Source: Myxococcales bacterium (GTDB taxonomy: Bacteria; Myxococcota_A; Polyangia; Haliangiales; Haliangiaceae). From it: a DNA stretch of 64,000 nucleotides. The notes under the pieces are model-generated. The model made no database searches, had not been told where the DNA came from, and saw only the letters and a list, made by a program, of their open reading frames with translations. Every line of letters begins with the position of its first letter. Positions within the stretch are counted from its first letter, which is position 1. This document shows positions 39,401-45,848 of the stretch, one piece after another. Location of the stretch: the NCBI GenBank assembly GCA_016707895.1, contig JADJGV010000006.1, positions 310,001-374,000 of the forward strand, given 5' to 3'. A program made the translations under genes and the position numbers.

Positions 39401-40321
39401 CCGCTGCTGCGCACCATCGAGCAGGACCACGCCGGCGCGCGCCACGCCGCGGTGTGCGCCGACCACCAGGCGCGCGCCGCCGCCCACCCTGACGATCCCA
39501 GCTGGCAGTACCTGGCCGCGCGGTGCCTGTCGCCGGATGAGCGCGCCGCCGCGATGGAGGCCGCGCGCCAGCGCTGGATCGGCGCGCCGTGGGTGACGCT
39601 GGGCGCCGGCCAGGCGGCGGCGGCTGGCGGCCACTACGCCGCGGCCGCCGGCCTGCTCGCCACCGCGTGCCGGGGGCTGCCGACCTACTGCGACCAGTTC
39701 GCGCTCGACGTCGCGCGGGCGCGGCGCGCTTCGCTCGACGGGACGCCGGCGTTCGCCGACCTGCCGCTGGCCGACGGGCCCGACGCCTACCTGGTCGCGC
39801 CGCCGCCCGACGCCTGGTGGCTCACGCTGGCCGCCGGCCGCCTCGACGCCGCGGTCGCGACGGCGATCGACGTCGGCCCGCGCGACGCCGCCCAGGCCCG
39901 CTGGCTGGCCGCCGCCTCCGCGCGCGCCACGCCCGAGCACCTCGCCGACGCCGAGGCCCACGCCGCCGAGGCCGCGAGCACGCCCGACGTCGCGCTGCTC
40001 GCGTTCGCGCTGCGCCACCGCGCCGGCCGCGGCGCGGTGACCGATCTCGACGAGGCGGCCCACGCCGCGACCAGCGACGGCGGCGCCGACGCCGCCGCCG
40101 AGGCCGGCGCGGTGCGCGGCTTCCTCACGCTCCTCACCGCCGCCGACGGCGCCCACCTCGACGCCGCCGCCAGCGCGCTGGCCGACGTGCGGCTGGTCGT
40201 GCGGGGCCGCGCCTACGCCGCCGCCGTCCTGCTGCTCGGCGCCGCGTGCCCGCCGCTGTGGCGGCTGCGCGCGACGCAGCTCCTGTTCGACCACGAGCGC
40301 CCCGCGTTCCCGCCGGATTGA
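36446..40321 (+). CDS. Giant M48-type membrane zinc metalloprotease with helical repeats
   Basis: 1291 residues. Two helices (about 33-95) precede an M48-like domain with HELGH at 180-184 and the third ligand Glu272 in CELEADLAA; a further hydrophobic segment (about 229-260) lies between. Typical M48 enzymes (HtpX, Ste24 type) are 290-450 residues, so this has a very long extension: a helical middle, a second membrane helix near 757-775, a beta domain near 778-860, and a helical-repeat C-terminus (about 900-1290) resembling TPR. HtpX-type proteases degrade damaged membrane proteins, and the PspA stress cluster begins 109 bases downstream on the same strand. ATG 36446 is preferred; GTG 36437 is possible. 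Confidence 0.82.
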   Translation: MEDVVVIEYPDSPADVPADLRRPSTRYRRRALAAGAALAGFLVAYLGLMCWFGWTGVQLVWSAIVVKEHEWGWAAGGAALIIAGALASSFVRRRPRPSLEGPIEVTAADQPTLLAFVRRVAAEVGAPPPDRVLISAAVAAYVVHEPGRWWRLERSRRTLMLGLGLVAGLDLREFKALLAHELGHLGHHTTSLGRWSTRGGRLADLLIDPRPWFRGGVSLDLPYIPVGGVGLVVIVGGAIIYGLAWAIRAVTMTLFGWTLRLQRAFERECELEADLAAVAVAGSDAVATMLFRSAPLREQNAMAIGFAEQEAARGRAVVDLFAVQARIGERLPAIRGCAHGGQPPTPSGDPAQHRLFTLALAALPDTWTTHPSDLERERSAKARYVAAPAESRPAWAAFDDPARLRAQVTARALLRRPGMPALAPTPLAESLAHLDATLGRPGLDPRFRGLYVEPGLTRTPPRATGTPLATPLAEVAELYPPELADALAARARLRADRAAIDGLATGALTTGGPTVRYRDRAYGRAELPALRATIEAELVDVSQRIADREARARAVHRQIAAQVSPAWADYLRSLWALWHWAEHTHAELDDAVEEVTDAFAPAVARGSFKAPEHQAIVATGFRLAHRMAAIQGSLGQLHLPPGVRARLDTNPWFGAFGHPVPQPPPMGDPTPWLHLALHVTATATDALEDLAAAARDELLATEDRVVAMATAPPAEPVAAPIIAQVPVHYALHVREVARPAVPTPSLRERWRLPARAVARTAAATALVGGIAVASHYLRRVDVVAYNGTGGPITVTIDGERRRVAAGDYARFKVGAGRIAVAATTADGAPIEAFHERIDERHRYVYDVAAAAPLFVSTVVYAARVAYAPAADRDGGPPPRVLPLRRWQAVDADWLFTTPPQTKEVSRHDDEASFTRVRGLDRDDPATVARALDELGAFEAFDAVLEAQLRWRPTDARFTAAWWAAGAELGGFAGLLERRLARAPDDPLLRTIEQDHAGARHAAVCADHQARAAAHPDDPSWQYLAARCLSPDERAAAMEAARQRWIGAPWVTLGAGQAAAAGGHYAAAAGLLATACRGLPTYCDQFALDVARARRASLDGTPAFADLPLADGPDAYLVAPPPDAWWLTLAAGRLDAAVATAIDVGPRDAAQARWLAAASARATPEHLADAEAHAAEAASTPDVALLAFALRHRAGRGAVTDLDEAAHAATSDGGADAAAEAGAVRGFLTLLTAADGAHLDAAASALADVRLVVRGRAYAAAVLLLGAACPPLWRLRATQLLFDHERPAFPPD

Positions 40322-40358
40322 CGCCCAGCCGCCGCCCTCGCATTGCCAGCCCCACCGC

Positions 40359-40387
40359 TTGAGGCGACTGCCCGCGCGCCGTAATGT
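40359..40387 (+). promoter_or_regulatory. Sigma-70-like promoter TTGAGG-N17-TAATGT for the pspA cluster
   Basis: TTGAGG at 40359-40364 and TAATGT at 40382-40387 are 17 bases apart. Transcription would begin near 40394 and give a leader of about 36 bases containing a GGGGAG ribosome binding site before ATG 40430. This is the best bipartite promoter in the window. Confidence 0.6.
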
Positions 40388-40429
40388 CGGGGTCGTCGGA
40401 CCAGCCTCCGGCGTCCAGGGGAGACCGCG

Positions 40430-41179
40430 ATGATCTTCGGAAAGATGTTCGGCGCGCTGCGCGCCCAGCTCAACAAGCTCGCCAACTTCTTCTGGGAGGC
40501 CGACCCGATCGCCCAGATGCAGTACGAGTACGACGTCGCCGTCGAGCAGCTCAAGGAAGGCCGGGTCGGCCTCGAGCAGTACCGCGGCCTGGTCGAGCGC
40601 GTGAACCGCCAGGTCAAGGAGGGCGAGGCCCACCAGGCCAAGCTCGAGGCCCAGGCCAAGGCCTACCTCAAGGCCGGCGACCGCGAGACCGCGGCCAAGT
40701 TCGCCCTCGAGCTACAGAAGGCCAAGACCCAGGTCGAGCAGAACCGCCAGCAGCTCCAGATGCACGAGGCGGCCTACCAGAACAACCTCAAGAAGATCCA
40801 GCACGCCAACAAGAAGCTGGGCGAGGTGAAGTCGAAGATCCAGCAGTACGACGCCGAGCTCAAGATGAGCGAGGCCGAGGCCGAGGTGGCCAAGCTCTCG
40901 CAGAGCTTCGACCTCAACGTCACCACCGACTTCGGCCAGCTCGAGCAGGTCATCCAGGGGAAGATCGACGCCAACCGCGGCAAGGCCCGGGTCGCGTCGG
41001 ACCTGTCGCAGCAGGGCATCGCCGACATCGACGCCGAGGAGCGCATGGAGAAGTCGATGGCCGAGGACGCGCTCAAGGACCTCGAGGTCTCGCTCGGCAT
41101 GCGCGCGCCCGAGGTGACGCCGGTCGCCGAGGCGACCAAGGACCTCGGCCCCGCCGAGCGCGCCAAGGCGACCGAGTAG
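40430..41179 (+). CDS. pspA: PspA/IM30-family membrane-stress protein
   Basis: 249 residues. N-terminal amphipathic helix (MIFGKMFGALRAQLNKLANF) then a long, almost unbroken coiled coil rich in Glu/Lys/Gln (about 25-185), then shorter helices. Length, opening helix and coil match PspA/Vipp1 proteins, which polymerise on the inner membrane under stress and resemble ESCRT-III. No PspF or PspBC partner is near. It is first in an eight-gene cluster with an ABC importer and an AAA+ ATPase, an unusual setting. ESCRT-III-like filaments are often remodelled by an AAA+ partner, so the link to the AAA+ gene is worth testing. Confidence 0.88.
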   Translation: MIFGKMFGALRAQLNKLANFFWEADPIAQMQYEYDVAVEQLKEGRVGLEQYRGLVERVNRQVKEGEAHQAKLEAQAKAYLKAGDRETAAKFALELQKAKTQVEQNRQQLQMHEAAYQNNLKKIQHANKKLGEVKSKIQQYDAELKMSEAEAEVAKLSQSFDLNVTTDFGQLEQVIQGKIDANRGKARVASDLSQQGIADIDAEERMEKSMAEDALKDLEVSLGMRAPEVTPVAEATKDLGPAERAKATE

Positions 41180-41184
41180 CCGCC

Positions 41185-41203
41185 CGTCTCCGTCTCCGTC
41201 CCC
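41185..41203. repeat. (CTCCGT)n microsatellite in the pspA-SBP spacer
   Basis: Three hexamer copies follow the pspA stop. The same unit, longer, occurs at 47733-47783 in the same cluster. Confidence 0.65.
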
Positions 41204-41215
41204 GCATCGTCTGTC

Positions 41216-41238
41216 GCCCGGGCCGTCCCGGGCAGGAG
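41216..41238 (+). promoter_or_regulatory. Hairpin abutting the ribosome binding site of the SBP-OmpA gene
   Basis: Perfect 7-bp arms GCCCGGG (41216-41222) and CCCGGGC (41227-41233), loop CCGT, directly followed by AGGAG (41234-41238) and, 6 bases later, ATG 41245. It could tune translation of the downstream genes relative to pspA, or act as a 3' end for pspA mRNA. Confidence 0.5.
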
Positions 41239-41244
41239 TGAGTC

Positions 41245-42996
41245 ATGGCCCAGCCTGGTGGAAAGCCCAAGCCCGCGTTCTTCATCGCCGTCGTCGCCGT
41301 CATCGCCGCCCTCGTGGCGTTCGCGGTGATGCGCGGCTCGAGCAAGTCCAAGAAGTCGAACGGCGGTGGCAGCGGCACCGCCAAGGTCAGCATCGAGGAC
41401 ATCAAGAAGCAGGCTGGCTCGACGCCGACGCCGGCCGAGCTCGAGGACATCAACGGCGCCACCACCGTGAAGGAGTACACCTTCGAGGCGGCGCAGAAGC
41501 TGCCGCCGGTGCCGGGCACCTCCGACTACAAGTCGATCGGCAAGGATCGCGTGGTCAAGTTCGCGATCAACGTCTGGGCCGGCTGGGCGCCGATCATCTT
41601 CGCCAACGAGGGCCTCAAGGCCAAGAAGGTGTGGACCGACGGCAAGGGCCAGCCGTTCAAGGTCGAGCTGATCATCGCCGACAACCCGGTCGACATGCGC
41701 AACGTCGTCGCCTCGGGCGAGGTCCACATCGGCTGGGCCACCGTCGACATGCTGCCGCTCTTGATCGAGGGCCTGAAGGTCGACCCGCGGACGATGCCGC
41801 GCGTCTTCCACCAGGTCGACTGGTCCAACGGCGGTGACGGCATCGTCGTGCGCAAGGGCCTCAAGATCGCCGACCTGCGCGGCAAGAAGGTCGTGCTGGC
41901 CCAGAACTCGCCGTCGCACTACTTCCTGCTCAACGCGCTGCTCAACGGCGGCGTCCAGCCCGACGAGGTGGAGATGATCTTCACCAAGACCGCGTTCGAG
42001 GCGGCGCGCGCCTACGCGACCCAGAAGGACATCGCCGCGGTGGTGTCGTGGGCGCCCGACATCTACCGCATCGCCGAGAAGCTGCCGGGCAACGAGCTCC
42101 TCGTCACCACCGCCCAGGCCAACCACCTGATCGCCGACGTGTGGTGGGCCCGCGCCGACTTCGCCCGCGACAACCCCGACATCATCGAGGGCATCGTCCG
42201 CGGCATCCTCGACGCCACCACCGCGCTCAAGGACGACGCCGCCAAGCAGCAGGCCGCCAAGTGGATGAGCGACGGCTTCGGCATCCCGGCCGACGAGACG
42301 CTGGGCATGCTCGGCGACGCCCACTGGACCAACTACGCGGAGAACCGCGAGTTCTTCATCAACCAGAACAACCCCACCAACTTCGAGCGCACCTACAACA
42401 CCGCGTTCCTGCTCTACAAGGCGGTCGGCGCGCTGTCGCAGAAGGTCGACTTCGACCAGGTCATGGACTTCTCGATCATCAAGAAGCTGGGCGCCGACGA
42501 GAAGTACGCCAAGCAGCGCAACGAGTACGAGGTGACCTTCGCGCCGGTGGCGGCGTCGCAGATCCCGGTCGAGAGCACGATCCTGACCAAGACCGTCGTC
42601 GTGCAGTTCTTCCCCAACTCGGCCGACCTGTACAAGAAGGTCGAGAAGCGCGCCGCGGACGGCGCGACCACCGAGGGCCTGTACGACCCCAACGTCGACT
42701 TCGTCGTCGAGGAGATCGCCAAGGTCAGCAAGCAGTACGGCGCGGCGCGCATCCTGATCCAGGGCCACACCGACGGGTCGATGAAGGGCCAGGCCGACCC
42801 CGGGCTGGTCAAGAAGCTGTCCGAGGATCGCGCCAACGCGGTGAAGGAGGCGATCATCAAGAAGTTCCAGCTGCCGCCCAACCAGTTCACCGTCGAGGGC
42901 AAGGGCTGGGAATTCCCCGCCGATCCCAACGACCCCGGCAACCACGCCAAGAACCGGCGGGTCGAGGTGCGGGTGGTGCCGGCCGAGGCGCAATGA
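41245..42996 (+). CDS. Nitrate/taurine-type substrate-binding protein fused to an OmpA peptidoglycan-binding domain
   Basis: 583 residues. One uncleaved-looking N-terminal helix (11-29), a Lys/Ser/Gly linker, an NMT1/SsuA-type periplasmic binding domain (about 100-430; FAINVWAGWAPIIFANEG, VASGEVHIGWATVDML), then an OmpA-C domain (about 450-580; ILIQGHTDGS, the NRRVEVRV end). The solute-binding fold matches ABC importers for small anions or organics. Anchoring it to both inner membrane and peptidoglycan is unusual for an ABC receptor, which normally diffuses or is lipidated. A sensor role, or a wall-fixed import site, are both possible. The stop overlaps the permease ATG as ATGA. Confidence 0.88.
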   Translation: MAQPGGKPKPAFFIAVVAVIAALVAFAVMRGSSKSKKSNGGGSGTAKVSIEDIKKQAGSTPTPAELEDINGATTVKEYTFEAAQKLPPVPGTSDYKSIGKDRVVKFAINVWAGWAPIIFANEGLKAKKVWTDGKGQPFKVELIIADNPVDMRNVVASGEVHIGWATVDMLPLLIEGLKVDPRTMPRVFHQVDWSNGGDGIVVRKGLKIADLRGKKVVLAQNSPSHYFLLNALLNGGVQPDEVEMIFTKTAFEAARAYATQKDIAAVVSWAPDIYRIAEKLPGNELLVTTAQANHLIADVWWARADFARDNPDIIEGIVRGILDATTALKDDAAKQQAAKWMSDGFGIPADETLGMLGDAHWTNYAENREFFINQNNPTNFERTYNTAFLLYKAVGALSQKVDFDQVMDFSIIKKLGADEKYAKQRNEYEVTFAPVAASQIPVESTILTKTVVVQFFPNSADLYKKVEKRAADGATTEGLYDPNVDFVVEEIAKVSKQYGAARILIQGHTDGSMKGQADPGLVKKLSEDRANAVKEAIIKKFQLPPNQFTVEGKGWEFPADPNDPGNHAKNRRVEVRVVPAEAQ

Positions 42997-43841
42997 CCGA
43001 GGCCGCCAAGCCGTCGGCTGACCCGACCGCCGAGCTGCCGCGGCGCCCGCCGTGGTACGTGTCGCTGCGGGTCGATCCGCCGGTGATCATCGGCAAGCTG
43101 CTCGGCCTGGCGTGCATCGCGATCGTTTTCGGCGTGTGGTGGTACGTCACCCACGGCCCGGCGGTCGAGCGCATCATCTCGCCGGCCAAGATGCCCAGCC
43201 CGGGCGAGGTGTGGACCGCCCTGGAGAAGCTGCCCGACGGCGCGCTGCTCGACGGCGTGATCGCGTCCCTGTGGCGGGTCGGCAAGGGCTTCGCCCTGGC
43301 CGCGCTGATCGGCGTCACGATGGGCGTCATCGCCGGCTCGTACCGGGCGATCGCCGCGTTCTTCCAGCCGCTGGTGATCTTCGGCCGCAGCGTGCCGATC
43401 AGCGCGCTGATCCCGGTGACGCTGCTGTTCTTCGGCATCGGCGAGAAGCAGAAGATGATGTTCATCTTCCTCGCCACCGTGCCGTTCGTGTTCACCGACA
43501 CGGTGCGCACGATCGCGCTGGTGCCCGAGCGCTACGTCGAGACCGCCCAGACGCTCGGCGCGTCGAAGTTCCAGATCATCACCAAGGTGCTGTTGCCGCT
43601 GGCGCTGCCCGACATCGTCACCAGCCTGCGGTTCCTGTTCGGCCTGGCGTTCGGCTACATCGCGCTGACCGAGACCATCAACATCCACGCCGGCCTCGGC
43701 TTCCTGATCAACAACACCGAGAAGTTCGGGCAGCAGGTCACCTACCTGATGCTGTTCGTGATCACGATCCTGGCCTTCGCGTTCGACTGGACGCTGCGCT
43801 TCCTCCAGCGCCAGCTGTTCCACTACCGGAAAGACCTGTGA
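42993..43841 (+). CDS. ABC importer permease (SsuC/TauC/NtrB type)
   Basis: 282 residues. Short cytoplasmic N-terminus, then about six helices of the BPD_transp_1 kind. The EAA-like loop ETAQTLGASKFQIITKVLLP (residues near 181-200) marks docking to the ATPase. Closest by pattern to the nitrate/sulfonate/taurine permease group. Coupled to the SBP-OmpA gene by ATGA and followed one base after its stop by the ATPase gene. Single permease, so a homodimer is expected. Confidence 0.9.
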   Translation: MTEAAKPSADPTAELPRRPPWYVSLRVDPPVIIGKLLGLACIAIVFGVWWYVTHGPAVERIISPAKMPSPGEVWTALEKLPDGALLDGVIASLWRVGKGFALAALIGVTMGVIAGSYRAIAAFFQPLVIFGRSVPISALIPVTLLFFGIGEKQKMMFIFLATVPFVFTDTVRTIALVPERYVETAQTLGASKFQIITKVLLPLALPDIVTSLRFLFGLAFGYIALTETINIHAGLGFLINNTEKFGQQVTYLMLFVITILAFAFDWTLRFLQRQLFHYRKDL

Positions 43842-43842
43842 C

Positions 43843-44955
43843 GTGAGCAGCGCCGACGACAAGCCCAAGGCCTCCGCGCCGGCCGCCACGGACGCCGCCG
43901 CCACCGCGGACGGCGCCGCCGGCAAGCCCGCCGCCACCGCCGCGCCGATCGATCCCGCCGCCGCCGAGGCCGCGCTCAAGGAGTTCGAGCGCGAGCTGGC
44001 CGCCGCCGACGAGCCGCGCGCCGCCGCGCCGCCGTCGCCCAAGGTCGGCACGCCCGGCCCCAAGGCCGCGCCGGCGGCGCCGGCCAAGGCCACCGATCAG
44101 CGCGCCGCCGCCCGTGTCACGGGTGGCACGGTGCTCAAGCCGCTGGCCCCGGCGCAGCCGACGCCGATCGTGGTGTTCGACAAGGTCACGAAGCGCTACG
44201 GCAACTTCACCGCGATCAAGGACGTCTCGTTCCGCATCGACGATCACCCCGGCCGCGGCGAGATGGTGCCGATCCTCGGGCCGTCGGGCTGCGGCAAGTC
44301 GACGGTGATCCGGCTGATCGCCGGGCTGGCGCCGCAGTTCCCGCAGACCTCGGGCACCGTGCTCGTCGGCGGCCAGGTCGTGAGGGGGCCGGGCGCCGAT
44401 CGCGGCATGGTGTTCCAGGACTACACCTCGTTCGATCACCGCACCGTCCTCGAGAACATCGCGTTCGGCCTCGAGTGCCGCGGCGTGGGCAAGCGGGAGC
44501 GGCTCGATCGCGCGATGGTGTGGCTGGGCAAGGTCGGGCTGTCGCCCAAGAAGGACGCCGCCAAGTACCCGAGCGAGCTGTCGGGCGGCATGCGCCAGCG
44601 CGTGGCGATCGCGCGGACGCTGATCCTCGAGCCCAAGATCATCCTGATGGACGAGCCCTTCGGCGCGCTCGATCCGCCGACCCGCGCCCGGATGCAGGAC
44701 CTGCTGATCGAGCTGTGGCGCGAGCAGTCGCCGACGGTGTTCTTCATCACCCACTCGGTCGAGGAGGCGGTCTACCTCGGCGACCACGTGCTGATCTTCT
44801 CGTCGTCGCCCGGCACCATCCTCAAGGAGGTGAAGGTGGCGCCGCCCGAGAAGCCGGCCAAGGAGATGCAGCGCGACCCGGCGTTCCAGGAGACGGTGTT
44901 CGGGATCAAGGAGATCATCGAGAACCTCGAGTCGTCGCAGCGGAGCGGGGACTAG
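43843..44955 (+). CDS. ABC importer ATPase with long Ala/Pro-rich N-terminal extension
   Basis: 370 residues. Residues 1-105 are a disordered-looking Ala/Pro/Lys stretch, absent from usual SsuB/TauB-type ATPases (about 250 residues). The nucleotide-binding domain has Walker A GPSGCGKS (146-153), signature LSGGMRQR (246-253), Walker B with Asp270-Glu271 and an H-loop ITHSVEEAVYL. The start is GTG, one base after the permease stop region. The stop overlaps the next GTG by one base (TAGTG). The extension may bind another cluster member such as PspA or the coiled-coil protein; that is inference. Confidence 0.9.
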   Translation: MSSADDKPKASAPAATDAAATADGAAGKPAATAAPIDPAAAEAALKEFERELAAADEPRAAAPPSPKVGTPGPKAAPAAPAKATDQRAAARVTGGTVLKPLAPAQPTPIVVFDKVTKRYGNFTAIKDVSFRIDDHPGRGEMVPILGPSGCGKSTVIRLIAGLAPQFPQTSGTVLVGGQVVRGPGADRGMVFQDYTSFDHRTVLENIAFGLECRGVGKRERLDRAMVWLGKVGLSPKKDAAKYPSELSGGMRQRVAIARTLILEPKIILMDEPFGALDPPTRARMQDLLIELWREQSPTVFFITHSVEEAVYLGDHVLIFSSSPGTILKEVKVAPPEKPAKEMQRDPAFQETVFGIKEIIENLESSQRSGD

Positions 44956-45848
44956 TGGCTGGCAAGAAGAAGGCCGGCTGGCTGCGGTACGTGAAGGAGG
45001 CCTTCACGTACCGATGGAACCTGCTGTTCCTCGGCGGCGCGGCGGCGGCGGCGGTGATCTCGGGCCACCCGGACGTGGCGCTGCCGCTGGTCGCGGCCGG
45101 CGAGATCGCCTACCTGGCCGGGCTCACGACGCTGCCGCGCTTCCAGGCGGCGATCGACGCGAAGGCCCGCGGCACCCAGGGCAGCGTCGCGGCGGCGGTC
45201 ACCGGCGGCAGCGGCGGCACCGCGCGGCAGAAGCTGGCCGACGTGCTGGGCTCGCTCGAGCCCGACCGCCGCAACCGCTTCCTGCGGCTGCGGGCCCGCT
45301 GCGTCGAGATGCAGCGCATCGCCAACGCGGTGCGCGGCGACACCAGCGATCCCAGCGGCGCCGCCGCCGAGCTGCGCACGCCGGCCCTCGACCGCCTGCT
45401 GTGGGTGTTCCTGAAGCTGCTGCTGTCGCAGCAGGCGCTGGGCCGGTTCCTGCGCGCCGCCGACGGCGCCGGCATCGGCAAGCAGCTCGACGAGCTGGTC
45501 GCGCGGCAGAAGGAGGCCGAGGCCAAGGGCGACGATCGCATCCTGCGCTCGCTCACCGACTCGGTCGCGACCGCGCAGCTGCGCCTCGACAACTACAACA
45601 AGGCCAAGAACAACGCCGAGTTCGTGACCGTCGAGCTCGACCGCATCGAGTCGAAGATCCAGGCGCTGACCGAGATGGCGATCAGCCACCAGAACCCCGA
45701 CGAGCTGTCGATCCAGGTCGACGCGGTCGCCGCCGGCATGTCGCAGACCGAGGAGACCATCCGCGAGCTGCAGGCCATCACCGGGCTCGGCGACCAGCAA
45801 GAGGCGCCGTCGATCCTGGCCACCGACGTCAACGAGGTCGCGCAATGA
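44955..45848 (+). CDS. Membrane-anchored coiled-coil protein of the PspA/ABC/AAA+ cluster
   Basis: 297 residues. Basic N-terminus, two short hydrophobic segments (about 22-60), then a mostly alpha-helical cytoplasmic body with coiled coil near 175-265 (QKEAEAKGDDRILRSLTD). No family recognised. Placed between the ABC ATPase and the AAA+ gene, with overlaps on both sides (TAGTG, ATGA), it is plausibly the adaptor that joins AAA+ ATPase to membrane or to PspA filaments. GTG 44955 is the only start giving the anchor. Confidence 0.7.
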   Translation: MAGKKKAGWLRYVKEAFTYRWNLLFLGGAAAAAVISGHPDVALPLVAAGEIAYLAGLTTLPRFQAAIDAKARGTQGSVAAAVTGGSGGTARQKLADVLGSLEPDRRNRFLRLRARCVEMQRIANAVRGDTSDPSGAAAELRTPALDRLLWVFLKLLLSQQALGRFLRAADGAGIGKQLDELVARQKEAEAKGDDRILRSLTDSVATAQLRLDNYNKAKNNAEFVTVELDRIESKIQALTEMAISHQNPDELSIQVDAVAAGMSQTEETIRELQAITGLGDQQEAPSILATDVNEVAQ

